Assembly (NCBI GenBank): GCA_019009955.1
Contig: CM032233.1
Span: 94,311,501-94,375,500, forward strand
Direction of reading: 5' to 3'
DNA: 64,000 bases
Origin: Riptortus pedestris
Lineage: Eukaryota; Arthropoda; Insecta; Hemiptera; Alydidae
The position numbers were made by a program, and so were the translations under genes. Positions 35,373-46,925 of the stretch are shown in pieces. Below the pieces are notes generated by a model. It was not told the DNA's origin. It ran no database searches and saw only the letters and a list, made by a program, of their open reading frames with translations. Each line of letters starts with the position of its first letter. Positions within the stretch are counted from its first letter, which is position 1.

Positions 35373-36619
35373 GGAATAAAAATTATTTTACTTTTGTAAT
35401 AAGTAACTAAATACATTTACTAAAGAAATTTATAAATTACTGGGAAACTAAGAATTTATTATGGATAAGAAATATTTTGTGTTACTTTTTTTTTTTCAAA
35501 TATTAGAAATATTGTAATAAGTTTTAAATACTTATATTGAATTTAACAATTGCATGTTGTGTACAGGTATTTACGGTACATGTTGACAATAAACTACCTT
35601 CTCGTAGGGTTACTTCGAGAAGGAAATAAATGTATTCAATTGTACGTTTATTATTTCCGGTCGTATATATTAACTGTACTGCGTACTTATAGTTATTACC
35701 AAATACTAATAAATTTTAATTTGTTTGCAGGGTCAGGAAATAAAAATTGTTCACTTTACATGTGCCACCACTTCAGGAGCCGAAATCTTCAATCTATAAA
35801 AGTGCATATCGACTCTAACCTATTGTAAATACCCTCGATCTCATACTAAACCAATGGTCACTTTTTTGACGTCGCACGACAGTTTTATTACCTTTTGGTC
35901 CCCTGAAGCCCGTTTCTAGTTTTGAGTTGCCTTGAAAACCAGCCAACTGAAATTGTAAACATTGTGAGTTCACCCGGAATGCAGGGGATATGTCCACAGA
36001 CCTTAGTTACACCCCAGTAATAATGTGCTGACACCTCATCCTGAATTAGTGGGGTAGAGGAGGCATTGCTAGGATAGACTGAACGTCACACTGCATTAAG
36101 TTAATCGAATTCCCAGATAGGAGTTAAGTCAAGTAAGCGTATGGAGAATGAAATGGATTGGTTAGGCTTGTGCAGGGAACGTTATGCAATTCAATCCAGT
36201 CAGGCTCTATAAGTGAAACTGCAACTTATACCGCGAACCACATTCAATTGATATTTTCTCTCGGGAAAAAAAAATCGCCTGTGAAGTTTATTTGAAGGCT
36301 GTGAGTGGAACTAAAGGCGGGGCATTAATCAATTAATTCAATTTCAGTCCCGCACAAAGTGATTTAACTGTATTTCAAGTAACAATAGGCCATTAAAAGA
36401 AATGGAGAATCTATGGAACAGGTCGCTCACCCATGAACTCTGCACAAGCACTTCCGATACTAACTTTCGCAAAATTCTTCTTTCTTTCGACTGGGGGGGG
36501 GGGCGTAAAAGAGGGGAGGGGGTTCTTTATTTTTTCTTCGAGTCCTATACTGTATTAACTTGCTCAAAAGCAATCGTAGTACAAAAATAAAAATAATTAC
36601 GTTTTAAATTAAAAAATAT
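35373..36619. other. LINE tail and unique-looking DNA
   Basis: The first few hundred bases may include LINE 3' untranslated sequence. The rest has no recognisable feature apart from a G-run at 36493-36503. Confidence 0.4.
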
Positions 36620-36756
36620 TGGATTCCCTTAAGGAAAGCTGAACTCAGCTATTCAGGTTTTTCTCTTCTGTTGATTTTAGAAATATTTCTTCAAATTTCC
36701 ATCGATTCTACCCAGAAAATGAGGAAAATATGCCTACACACACACACACACACACA

Positions 36757-36796
<40 letters not shown>

Positions 36797-36802
36797 CGAA
36801 CG

Positions 36803-36881
<79 letters not shown>

Positions 36882-36970
36882 AGCATAGAAAAATAGTTAA
36901 AACCAATCTAATTGGAATTTGAAATCTGGAAATGTGCTTACTTTACGCAGGTCTTCTGTGACGGATGTTT
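36620..36970 (+). mobile_element. Minimal HINE: ends, leader and (CA)n only
   Basis: Head GATTCCCTTAAGGAAAGC, leader (CTTCAAATTTCCATCGATTC), then (CA)n interrupted by a (CACG)n stretch (36734-36880). A few body bases (AAACCAATCTAATTG) follow, then the 3' end CTGGAAATGTGCTTACTTTACGCAGG...GTGACGGATGTTT. Most of the body is deleted. Confidence 0.75.
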
Positions 36971-38574
36971 TCTGTTCCTGTTTCATATAATCTTATAAAA
37001 TCTCGCAACCATAAATTTTCATATCAACTGAATAGTGTACATACATTGATATAATATTTTTTATTTTAACTAGGTAATCCCGTTATTCTCAAATTAAACA
37101 ATTATTATTCCAAGCCACATTTCGATTCAAACCGAAATATCGCCCTTTTTCAAACAAAATAGAAAGTGTTGCATTTTTAAGGAATATATGATCATATTTA
37201 TGCATTTAAGGAATTTATGGGCTGTTAAGTCCGGTATTCAGGACTAAATCTTCCTGAGGAAGCTGGAGTATGTGTTCCAACCTCCTTCCTCTTCCTTTCG
37301 ACTAGTATTTCAATGAATCTTTTGCGAATCAGCCATTTTAATCAGTTCGTTTTGATAACAACTGGAATAATCTACTGTGCCATATTGTTTTATGACATCC
37401 ACTTTTTTTCAGTATTTAATTAATGAACTATTTTGCAAGTGAATCATTTAATTGTTGAAGAAGACGAATGATAGTTTTTTCAAAGATTATTCAAATTTGT
37501 TCATTGGACATACTTCATTGATGACAAAATCCATCAGACGTGGTAATTATGTCAGTACTTCTCATCAGCATTATACATTTTGATGACTTAAAAGTCATTA
37601 CACTAAGTTTTATGACAATAAAGTAACGGATTGTATTTCTATACTTTCATAAGAAGTGTTGCAACAATAAGCGTTTACACTCTGAAGAAGAAAAAACCTT
37701 AATTATGACGCGGACGAGCCGAAGGCTTGTTACGTTTCTCAGTTCAGTGGATGGTCAAATTAGCCTGAACAATTGCTTCATGCATAAGTAACTAATAAAT
37801 GAACCATTATCTCGTACTTTGTTGAGTGTTAATTAAAATTAACATGAAGCGTATATTATTAACTCATTTATTGTTATCGGAATCTTGGCTGTCAATCACA
37901 AGGAGGAAGTGTGCAATATTAAGTGCGACGTGGTATCAGGTAGTAGAAAAAAATTAAATTCCGGTTGGAATAAATGGGTTGAGGTGCTGCAATTAACGTG
38001 TTAAGTCCCGATCTAGTCTTCAACAATTTCATAATCACCTTTCCAACAAGACAACCGATGGCTTCAAAACTACCAGAACACCTCAGGCTTCCATCCAGGA
38101 CATATCATGACAGAATAAACTACCTGAAATATTGAAGTCTGACGATACTATGATTTGATTTACATTCCTTGGTACCAAGGATTTGAACAATGGACCAGTC
38201 AAATCCAACTTCACTTCAGTTTTAGCACACTTAGTTCGAAGCCATTCTCTAGCCTTATGCTATTAGCTTTTAAGTTTGTTTGGTTAACTGGGATTTAACA
38301 TTTTTTTATTGTGACCAGCATTAATCCTCAAACAATCCTTGTACAAATGTTAAAATGTCAGAGAAGTTTCTCTGCATCTATCCAAACCCGAGCAATAAGA
38401 AAATACTCTCCACAATAAAATTGAAACTCAGAACTTTGTCTTGTAGTTTCGACTAAAATAGTTCTCTGCCCTAAGGGATTAGAGTTACAAGTAGTATACT
38501 TTTCTCTGATAATGTTATTAGGGTTAAAATTATTAGCCAACATTTGATTTAGTTTTTATTTAGAGCAATTTCAG
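36971..38574. other. Unique-looking DNA with one dispersed repeat
   Basis: 37330-37530 is copy B of the repeat at 30705-30990. A stretch at 38350-38440 gives protein-like text on the plus strand (KFLCIYPNPSNKKILSTIKL), but no family comes to mind and the frame is short. Nothing else recognised. Confidence 0.4.
37330..37530. repeat. Unclassified dispersed repeat, copy B
   Basis: Same phrases and order as 30705-30990 (GCCATTTTAAT, GGAATAATCTACTGTGCC, TGAAGAAGACGAATG). Confidence 0.5.
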
Positions 38575-39181
38575 CAGAATTCCCATCAGCTTTTGAAGTT
38601 GTACCCGTGACGCAAGAAAAATTTCTTAAATTCCCATAAATATCACCTAAAAAAATACGAAAACGAGGTAGCCTTTCAAAACAGTATATATACACATATC
38701 ACACACATGTCTGCGTATTTCAACGATCTAGCTGTTGCAATTTGTGTTCAATTGTTATAACACTCAATATTTAATAGTGTTATAAAAAACTAAAGATCTA
38801 GTTTAATGCCAATTAATAGTTTAAAGATCAACATTTCTAATGGCCGAAATTCAGGGGGGTTCAGAGGGGGATCAAAACTTCAAAATATCGCCGCCATTAT
38901 TAATAGGATCGGACAATTATGTGCAATAAACCCTGTTTCCAATTTAATAACCAATAAATGCTGTATTATACATTTCTTCACTATCTTCGTTACTGAACAA
39001 GGTGTTAGCATTTTTGAGTTTTCAGGCTTCAGTGACCCCCCCCCCACTCTTACTCACTTCATATTAATAATAAGGTGATATATTATTTAACGTTCTTAGA
39101 AGCTTTAATTTCAAATATGGCTTTATTGAAATTTTATTATTAGAGACATTTGCAAATATGTTCAATGCGGGTTGTTATCAT
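38575..39181 (+). mobile_element. Diverged HINE copy split by the piggyBac derivative
   Basis: Head (GCAGAATTCCCATCAGC), leader, a short TA/CA remnant (38683-38708), and body. The body continues after the insertion at 40144. Confidence 0.6.
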
Positions 39182-40143
39182 TTAACCCTTCGACAGGCGC
39201 GTCCTAGTTAATGACACACTTGGGCGCGTTGGCTACAGGTGTAGCCATTACTTAAAAATGATTTACATAAGAAAAAAATCAAAATTAATGAATTTTTATT
39301 ATAAAACAATTTAATGTATACAATTTTTAAGCAATTATATCGGTGAACAAATCGAAATCAGTTTTTATTGAAGTGAATAATTTTTGTTTTTGTTTTTTTA
39401 ATGAAAACACATTAATATACTTTCTATAAGCAAAAAAACGTAATGGAGCTTTATTTTATTAAAACTTATTAATGGGGAAATAAAATATTATGTACAAAAT
39501 ATAGTAAATACATATACAGCCGCTTTTATAAACAGTCAGGACAAATTTGCCATATATAATATTTACATATAATTTTTTACATTTTGCACACATGTTTTTG
39601 GATGTTTTCTTTTTCTTTGCCGGTCCTTCACAGAAATTGCACTTCTTATAGTGTCTTTAGGGATTATAATGGATTGGGTATGCTCTTCTGGCAAATTCAA
39701 GAGTTCCTTCGCTCGTTGCTTCAAATTTGTTGGTAGATCTTCCACCTCAGACTCCTCACCCGATGAAACTTCTCGCAAACATTGAAAAAGAATATCTGGA
39801 TCACTGGTGCGTTTCACAGAACTGTGTTGGTTCGAGGAAAAAGCCATCTTAACTTTATTTGTTATGATAACATTGAAAAAACAACAAAACAAAATGATAA
39901 ACTGAAATTGCCAATTCTCGTAGCTGGTCACACCGTTGGGCGCGTTGGCTACACCGGTAACACACTGGGAATTAAAGATCTGCTATAAGCAGGGTCAAGG
40001 TCATTTGCATACTGACTAATAGACATATCGTGCCTAAGAAGGTATTAGTCCACCAAAAGCTCCCAGCCCATGTATGAGCTTCCTACGAACATTTAAACTT
40101 TGTCATGGCTACACACGTAGCCACGCGCCTAACGGAGGGTTAA
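39182..40143. mobile_element. Non-autonomous piggyBac derivative, copy 2
   Basis: 962 bp with TTAA at 39182-39185 and 40140-40143. Termini are CCCTTCGACAGGCGCGT and (complement) CCCTCCGTTAGGCGCGT. Nearly collinear with copy 1 (10230-11182), with scattered differences. Confidence 0.9.
39540..39847 (-). pseudogene. piggyBac transposase ends, internally deleted
   Basis: Start Met at 39847 (MAFSSNQHSSVKRTSDP); the frame also extends 28 codons upstream. The N-terminal acidic segment (SSGEESEVEDLP) and a Leu-rich stretch (ELLNLPEEHTQ) are intact in this copy. A later indel pushes the Cys-rich part into another frame: CAKC and, after a second indel, CKYYIWQICPDC in the last bases. No DDD catalytic core. 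Comparing the two copies shows which indels are copy-specific. An encoded N-terminal peptide of about 90 residues is possible but there is no evidence of use. Confidence 0.7.
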
Positions 40144-40375
40144 GATTTTACGTTCATTCGTAAATTACATATTTCCTATTTGATAAATGCCATACTTGAT
40201 ATTTAACCGTTTCAAGTGAAATTAAAGATTTAGGTTAGTAGGTTTTAGTTAAAATAGGTCTGGGAAGAAGGGGATGGAAGATCGAGAGGGGCGATAGAAA
40301 ATTCCAAAAATCTCCGTTATTTTGATTTGGATCACCGTAAGTTTGTCACAAAATTAATTTCCTATAACTATTATT
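40144..40375 (+). mobile_element. HINE body, continued
   Basis: Body phrases (AAATCTCCGTTATTTTGA) up to the SINE insertion point. Confidence 0.6.
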
Positions 40376-40590
40376 CGGGGCTCAGGTTAGCGATGTGAGT
40401 TAAAGCGTTGACTTTAATCTCACATTGTAAACCTAGAGTGGTGAGTTCAACTCCCGCCTTGGCAATTTGAATTTATTTAGCGACGGAACTCATTAAATAA
40501 AATCCTTAGTCCCACCCTGGCTAGAAACGGGTAGTAACCTGTAGACAGCCCGTCCCAATTAGCCTTAGTTGCAAAAAGTGGACGTTAAAA
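40376..40590 (+). mobile_element. tRNA-derived SINE, longer copy
   Basis: The tRNA-like head (GGGCTCAGGTTAGCGATGTG...GAGTTCAACTCCCGCC, 40376-40458) is followed by about 130 bases of tail (GACGGAACTCATTAAAT...CCCACCCTGG...GTAGACAGCCCGTCCC) and an A-rich end (40586-40593). The flanks ACTATTATTC and AATATTGTTC look like a diverged 10-bp target duplication. Same family as 1000-1122. Confidence 0.8.
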
Positions 40591-40608
40591 AAAATATTGT
40601 TCAATACA

Positions 40609-40738
40609 TATTTTAGCAGGATGCTTAAGGGAAATCAGCTATTGTTGTCGTACTCAAGCCGCGATTTTCGAACATTTTATTCAAATGTCCATCGATCCTA
40701 CCCAGGAGATGACGAAAATGAGGTCCGTTCAAAATTAT

Positions 40739-40806
<68 letters not shown>

Positions 40807-41132
40807 ACTTTCGACATTAGCCGATCTCATCCACCCTCACTTAATAAAAACGCAAATATCTCGATTAATATTCAAGATAGAGAATAAATGTATATAACAA
40901 AATTTATAGCACATTTAATTTGAAATAAGATTGGTTCCATATACTTTTTCAATCCGACGTATAGTAACGGAGATATGTCGAAAATTCGAAAATTCTTCTA
41001 AACCCACCCTCCCACTTGTTCGATTTCAGCCATTAACGAACTCTATCTTTTTTTAATATATAAATCGATTAAATACCGAGTTTGGTAATGATTAAACAAA
41101 AATTGGGACCGCGTTAACAGACAAATATATGA

Positions 41133-41187
<55 letters not shown>

Positions 41188-41305
41188 TTCGAACGGACCT
41201 CATTTTCGTCATCTCCTGGGTAGGATCGATGGACATTTGAAATTTATTTTTGAAAATGGCATCATGAATACGACCTCAATAGCTGAGTTCCCTTAAGGCC
41301 TTAAA
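40609..41305. mobile_element. Two HINE leaders facing each other
   Basis: A plus head and leader with (TA)n (40609-40802) meets a minus body, (TA)n (41139-41185), leader and 5' end (CTGAGTTCCCTTAAGGCC, 41284). Both outer ends are therefore 5' palindromes, and neither 3' end is present. A recombinant or invertedly nested pair. Confidence 0.7.
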
Positions 41306-41747
41306 CTAATGGCTACATGTTTATATAGGACCTTCCACTAGCCGAACCAGTCAGAGAATGCTGATTTAAATCGATACGTCACAAACAAAAATAAATTGAT
41401 TATCCCTATTGAAACGTGGTCTAAATAGTAAATGAGAAATTTAAAATTGATCAACCAAAACTAAAATTTCTAATAAACTAAAATATATATAATTTACATG
41501 TTTAATCTCTGTTTAATTATTGATCACCCATTTGATATTTTTAATGATGTACATAGTCTTTTGTATCCTCATCTTGTCTATTTTTCATGCTTTTCCTTTT
41601 TGTATTAGATTTTCTCTTGAAGAGAATGTGGACGTGAAACAAGTAGAGAAATAAAAATGATTTATTAACCATTTGAGGTTTTCATTATTATTATTTTTTT
41701 ACATTCCGCCATAGATTAGTTAAGAATTTTTAATTAGCAGGTTTCCC
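41306..41747. other. No feature recognised, ending in a split HINE head
   Basis: AT-rich. At 41735-41747 TTAGCAGGTTTCCC is the first half of a HINE palindrome interrupted by the TTAA element. Confidence 0.5.
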
Positions 41748-42486
41748 TTAACAAGTTGACTGCGGAGATTTTCAACAACATTTGTTAGTGGGGCGGAAAC
41801 TTTTTTTTTGGTAATTAGTTTGGTTTACTTTACTTTAACTGTATATTATAAATTTTATCATCTTTTAATTGTTTTCCACGAAAAAAAACCGCTGAACGAC
41901 ACGTTGTCAACCGCACCGGGAAAGCACCATACTCCCTAGTCGTAGTCTAATAATATAATTCACGTTTTTGTTATTATATTTTTACTTAGAAAACCGTAAA
42001 ATTAAACAATAAAGACATTGTTCACAATCACTGATTGATGAATTATTATTCAGTAATTTATAATTGATTTTTTATTTATATTTCGTAAAATATAAAACAA
42101 TTTGGAATTATAAATTCGGGGTTGAAATAATATTTTTCCAACAAAATAGGCTTGTTTTAATTCATTTAGCTACTTTTTAAATAGATATTTTTATCATTAG
42201 CAATTATTATTAACGATAAATTTTAAAAAAATAATCATCAAACTTACTTTTTTGTAAAATAGTCGAAAACAATTAAAAAAAACAGGGAATCTTGCGGCGA
42301 AGTAGCATTTCTCTCAAGGACCTCTTTTACTGTGCTAGAGTCAAATACAGAATGGTTTGAGAAAGGTTTGAGCAATCCCCACCCATTTAACTTTCTGTTA
42401 TGACCTGACGACAACCTGTCGGGGCCCGCACCTGAGAACAACTCACAAAACCGACAACGTGTCGTCAGCCGCAGTCAAAGTGTTAA
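41748..42486. mobile_element. TTAA-flanked MITE, second piggyBac-type family
   Basis: TTAA at 41748-41751 and 42483-42486. Termini are TTAACAAGTTGACTGCGG and (complement) TTAACACTTTGACTGCGG, with an inverted ACGACACGTTGTC motif inside each end. Removal rejoins GTTTCCC-TTAA-GGAAAATCAGC, a perfect HINE 5' palindrome, which shows the exact insertion. The interior (739 bp in total) is AT-rich. A 65-codon minus frame (42244-42441) has no recognisable transposase motif. Terminal sequences differ from both other TTAA families in the window. Confidence 0.9.
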
Positions 42487-42660
42487 GGAAAATCAGCTAT
42501 TGAGGTCGTACTCATGATGGGATTTTTGAAAATTCTCCTCAAATAGCCTCATTTTCGTCATATCGTGTGTAGGATCGATGGGCATTTGAAGAAATATTTC
42601 GAAAATCGCATCATGAGTAAGACCTCAATTGCTGATTTCCCCCAAGGGAAATCTCCTAAT
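42487..42660. mobile_element. Short inverted pair of HINE leaders
   Basis: A plus leader (TATTGAGGTCGTACTCATGA) joins directly, at about 42545, a minus leader (CCTCATTTTCGTCATATCG) ending in GATTTCCCCCAAGGGAAATC. (TA)n and body are lost. Confidence 0.75.
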
Positions 42661-43229
42661 ACATTTGCTTGGAGTGATAGAAGGATACTAATAGTGTTGG
42701 ACATTGAAATTATTTCAAAATAAATGACTTCTTCTTCACAAAATGACATGCGGAGTGATGAGGGAAGGAGGACAATTATGAGAGGAACATTGCTGTCAAT
42801 TGGGGAAAAAGTTGAATTTGTCAGTGAGTCCAAGAATGTCTATATAGAACTAATGATTGTGCCCTGCGTAATGAGGGAAAGGAGTGGGCGCCATGTCGCC
42901 AGCGCTACAATGACGGCTGAGCAGATTGTCATCATTTATTTTTTCCCTTCCATACTAAGTAGCTTTTTTCTAGCTTCCTTTCTTCTCGCTCCGCCAAGTC
43001 GGGGGCCATCACCTAACAAGGGCTTTCTACCCCCCACCCCACCCCTTCTCCGGCTATTAGCTCCCATTACATAAAAGCCCGATTCCTGGCAACTCCCTCG
43101 TCTTGGCTTGTTTTAATGAAATATGCATAGCCGGGCATCATTTTCAATATACAAACATCCCGCAAATAAATATGCTACTCGGAAAAGTTCATAATAGTTA
43201 CTTTCTCAACAATGAACATGTCATATCAG
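42661..43229. other. Unique-looking DNA, no gene recognised
   Basis: The 116-codon plus frame (42724-43074) ends in a Pro/Leu-rich stretch without a conserved motif. Not called. Confidence 0.4.
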
Positions 43230-43575
43230 ACACTATAAAAAAAGTCCTACACGTAGAGGCTACGTAAACTAAGCAGATTTCCCTCGTCCTGGTATGACAC
43301 ACTGGTAGTCTTATCATCATTCACTTTTTCTAGTCTGAAGACAAGAAGGCGCGAATAACTCGTTTAATACTTGAGTTAAGAAAAAATGCATAGAACGACA
43401 ATTGTAGATCATCAGTAGGTTAACAAGATTGGTTCTATAACATTTAACGATCCGACTCATAATAACGGATATATTTGGAATTTACGAATTCCACCCACGC
43501 TATGCACCCACTATTCCTTGACCGATTTCTGACAATAATGAATATTATTTCTGACAATAATGATATAACAGCTTA
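43230..43575 (-). mobile_element. HINE 3' half, minus orientation
   Basis: GTCCTACACGTAGAGGCTACGT (altered hairpin), AAGCAGATTTCCC, then body to about 43570. Confidence 0.65.
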
Positions 43576-44322
43576 TTAGCAGATTTCCCTTGAGGGAGGT
43601 TGAACTCATGAAGGAATTTTCGAAATTTTTCTTCAAATGTTCATCAATCCTACCTAGTAGATGACGAAAATGAGGTCCGTTCAAAACTGTATCTATCTAT
43701 CTATCTATATATACACTCAACCGCAAAAAAAACCGGACACTTAGATTTAGTCTTATAATTTTGTTAAATACTTAATATATATGTATATTAATCTTTTTAA
43801 TTAAAATAATTGGTTAATATATAGGTTATTTAAACAAAATCTGCCAAAAGTGAATAATTTTTATTGATTATTTACAAAAAAATACAAAATAAAAAAAAAA
43901 GATAAATTAACACATTTAAAAAAAAAAAAATATTCTTCATTTTTATTACAGTGAATGTTAGACTTCGCTACCCCAAGCGTTTCGGCAATCTAACGTAAGC
44001 TCCGGCCTTCCATCTAAGTTTGAAAGACCCATTATTCTGGACCGAAATGAAAATAAAACATTAATTAAAGAAAATGCTTGGTTAATAATTAAAGATATTT
44101 AAATATGCGAAAAACTATTTACAGTTTAGAATAGATCAACTTCACGACAAATAAATCTAATCTGAGTTTTATCTAATTGTTTACTAATCCTGAAGGGATT
44201 AGTTCAATGGACTTAGACTCTAAATTCTCTGTAATAACTAGAATACCCACATAAAGAAAATTGCTGAAAATTAGCTTTTAATACGGCAAAAATGAAGTGT
44301 CCGTTTTTTTTTTTTTCTTTTG

Positions 44323-44382
<60 letters not shown>

Positions 44383-44777
44383 AAACTCGATATTTAGTCG
44401 TTTTATGTAAAAAGAAAGATCAAGTTCGTTAACGGCTGAAATCGGACCAGTGGGAGGGGGGGTTTAGAGGGGAGGATTTTCGAAAATTCGGAATATCTCC
44501 GTTACTATACGTCAGATCGAAAAATTGTACAGAATCAATCTTATTCCAAATTAAATTAACTATAAATATTGTTATGTACAATTATTGTTTACCTGGAATA
44601 TTAACCGAGATATTTCCATTTTCATTAAATCTGGGTGGCTAACGGACGAAGTGACTTTCCTGCCAAAAGCTAGTTCGGCCGTTTCATTAACTGCTCGTCT
44701 TTCGTGAAATTTCTCTATTGTAAAACTTCACGAGGGAAATCTGCTTAGTTTACACAGCCCCTGCGTGACGGACTTTT
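43576..44777 (+). mobile_element. HINE unit carrying Tc1/mariner MITE copy 2
   Basis: The 5' palindrome, leader and a (CTAT)n/(TA) start (43681-43711) are followed by the nested MITE, then (TA)n 44330-44381, the body, and the 3' end GAGGGAAATCTGCTTAG with ACACAGCCCCTGCGT ending at 44777. Confidence 0.8.
43714..44326 (-). mobile_element. Tc1/mariner-type MITE, copy 2
   Basis: The left terminal repeat is CACTCAACCGCAAAAAAA. The right one is degraded (CCGTTTTTTT...GATTG) but still flanked by TA. About 90% similar by eye to copy 1, with a 30-base insertion (AGTTCAATGGACTTAGACTC region, 44201-44220). The same helix-turn-helix remnant lies at 43957-44013 on the minus strand. Confidence 0.8.
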
Positions 44778-45316
44778 TTTAATATGACATGAGTTAGACT
44801 GGGGGTTTACTGATGGCCGAAAACCAAAGTATGGAAATATTTCGGTTAATATTCAATATAAAGAAAATATACAAAAGAACATTTTAGAACATTACATTAC
44901 ATTTTTAACAAGATTGATTTTATATAATTTTTCGATCAGGCCCATAATTAGGGAGATATTTTGAATTAAAATAATTCCCCCTCTAAACCCTCCCTCCCAC
45001 TGGTAGGATAGTTGATCTTTAATTTTTTAAAACGTTTAAATAGAATTTGGTGACTATTTAAAAAAAAAAACGACTGCTAAATCGCTAACTGGCAAATGTC
45101 TATACGTTAGTTCGAAATCAATTTTTAAGTGAGTTATTCGAACATTTGAGATTTCAATAATCTCCCATTTCAACTCATCAGATTTTTACTTATAGGAGAA
45201 TATATAGCTCAGATGAGATGACTAGTTAGTTGGACATGCCGCTCATGGAAATTCTACTTAGTTTACGTAGCCTTTGTGTGACGTAATTTTAACTTCTACT
45301 AAAATTACTGATATTC
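44778..45316. mobile_element. HINE fragments
   Basis: Minus body (44790-45110) followed by a diverged plus 3' end (GGAAATTCTACTTAGTTTACG, 45246-45290). Confidence 0.6.
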
Positions 45317-46125
45317 AAAAAAGCCCGTCACGCAGGGGCTGCGTAAACTAAGCAGATTTCCCACGTGAAGGTTTACAATAGATAAATATACATACAGGTA
45401 ACACAGCCGTGAATGCTCAGTAAATGTACAATACAAGGCTGAATTTTAAACAAACAGGCAAGCCAACCTCGTAGCGCTGCATAGATAGACCGGAAAGACA
45501 AACAATTAATGAAATATATTTGAATATAACATATTAATTTTATTGAAAACAATTTACTAAAGCTTGTGGTGTAATTTGTAATGAATCAGAATCAGTTTTA
45601 TCTCAATCACTCAAATTTTAGTAATCCAAAAACAAAAGAAGGGTGGGGGGGGGGGGTCAACAGAACGTATTTGCATATACGGGTATCTCACAAAGTAAAA
45701 GTTCAATGACAATATTTGGTATTTAGGCTTCAATTAATATCTTTTATTATATAACAGAGAATTATTTATGTAATACTAGTAGAAGTGGGGGTTTACTGAA
45801 GGCTGAAAACTGAAAAATGCCCATATCTCGGTTAATGTTCAAGATAGAGAATAAATGTATATAACATTATTTATAGTGTATTTAATTTTCAATAAGATTG
45901 ATTTTATACACTTTTTCGATCCGACTTATAGTAACGGAGATATTTCGAATTTTCGAAATTCTCCCCCTCTAAACCCCCCCCCCTCCCCCTGGTCCGATTT
46001 CAGCCGTTAACGAACTTGATCTTTCTTTTTACATAAAACGACTGAATATCGAGTTTAGTAACGATTACTCAAAAATTGCGACCGCTAGAGCGGTAACAGA
46101 CAAATATATAAATAGATAGATAGAT

Positions 46126-46182
<57 letters not shown>

Positions 46183-46306
46183 ATGAACGGACCTCATTTT
46201 CTTCATCTCCTAGGTAGGATCGATGGACATTTGAAGAAAAATGTCGAAAATTCCGTCATGAGTACAACCTCAATAGCTGATTTCCCTTAAGGGAAATCTG
46301 CTAAAA
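45317..46306 (-). mobile_element. Full-length HINE unit, long form
   Basis: About 990 bp. Reversed 3' end (CCCGTCACGCAGGGGCTGC), long-form extra region, G-run, body, (TA)n at 46132-46179, leader, and the exact palindrome GATTTCCCTTAAGGGAAATC ending TGCTAAAA. The best long copy in the window. The next unit begins without any gap. Confidence 0.88.
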
Positions 46307-46925
46307 GCCCGTCACGCAGGGGCTGCGTTAACTAAGCAGATTTACTACGTGCGTCAAGTATTTGCGTTTATCTCAATATGTAAAAGTTCAATGAGAACGA
46401 TATTTGGTATTTAGGCTTCAAATAAAGTACTTCACAATATAACATCATATAGTTAATATGATATGAGTTTGAGGGGGGTTTCCTGAAAACCGAAAACTAA
46501 AAATTCCATATATCTTGGATAATAATCAAGAAAGTGAAAAATCTTACATAAAAACTTCAACAGATCATTACATTTGCAATAAGATTGGTTTTACACAATT
46601 TTTCTATACTATGCATAATAATGGAGATATTAAGAATTTCTGAAGTTCTTCCCCACTAACCCCCCCCCGCCCACTGCACGGATTTCAGACATTAACGAAC
46701 TTAATCTTTTACAGGAAATTCTTTAAATATAGAGTTTGGTAACAATAAAACAAAAATTGTGCCCGATAGAGCGTTAAAAGACACACCCACACACACACAC
46801 ACACACACATATATATACAGTTTGAATGGACCTCATTTTCATGATTTCCTGGACATTGATATTTGAGGAAATCTTTGGAAAATCACATCATGAGTAGGAC
46901 CTCAAGAGCGCTCTTTTTAGCTGAA
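46307..46925 (-). mobile_element. HINE unit in direct tandem with the previous one
   Basis: CCCGTCACGCAGGGGCTGC starts right after the CTAAAA of the preceding copy. Body, (CA)n (46782-46810), and a diverged leader. The 5' palindrome is eroded (GCGCTCTTTTTAGC). Confidence 0.75.

Noticed and set aside
42724..43074. 116-codon plus-strand frame
   Set aside because: No domain recognised; starts next to HINE DNA and ends in low-complexity Pro/Leu-rich sequence.
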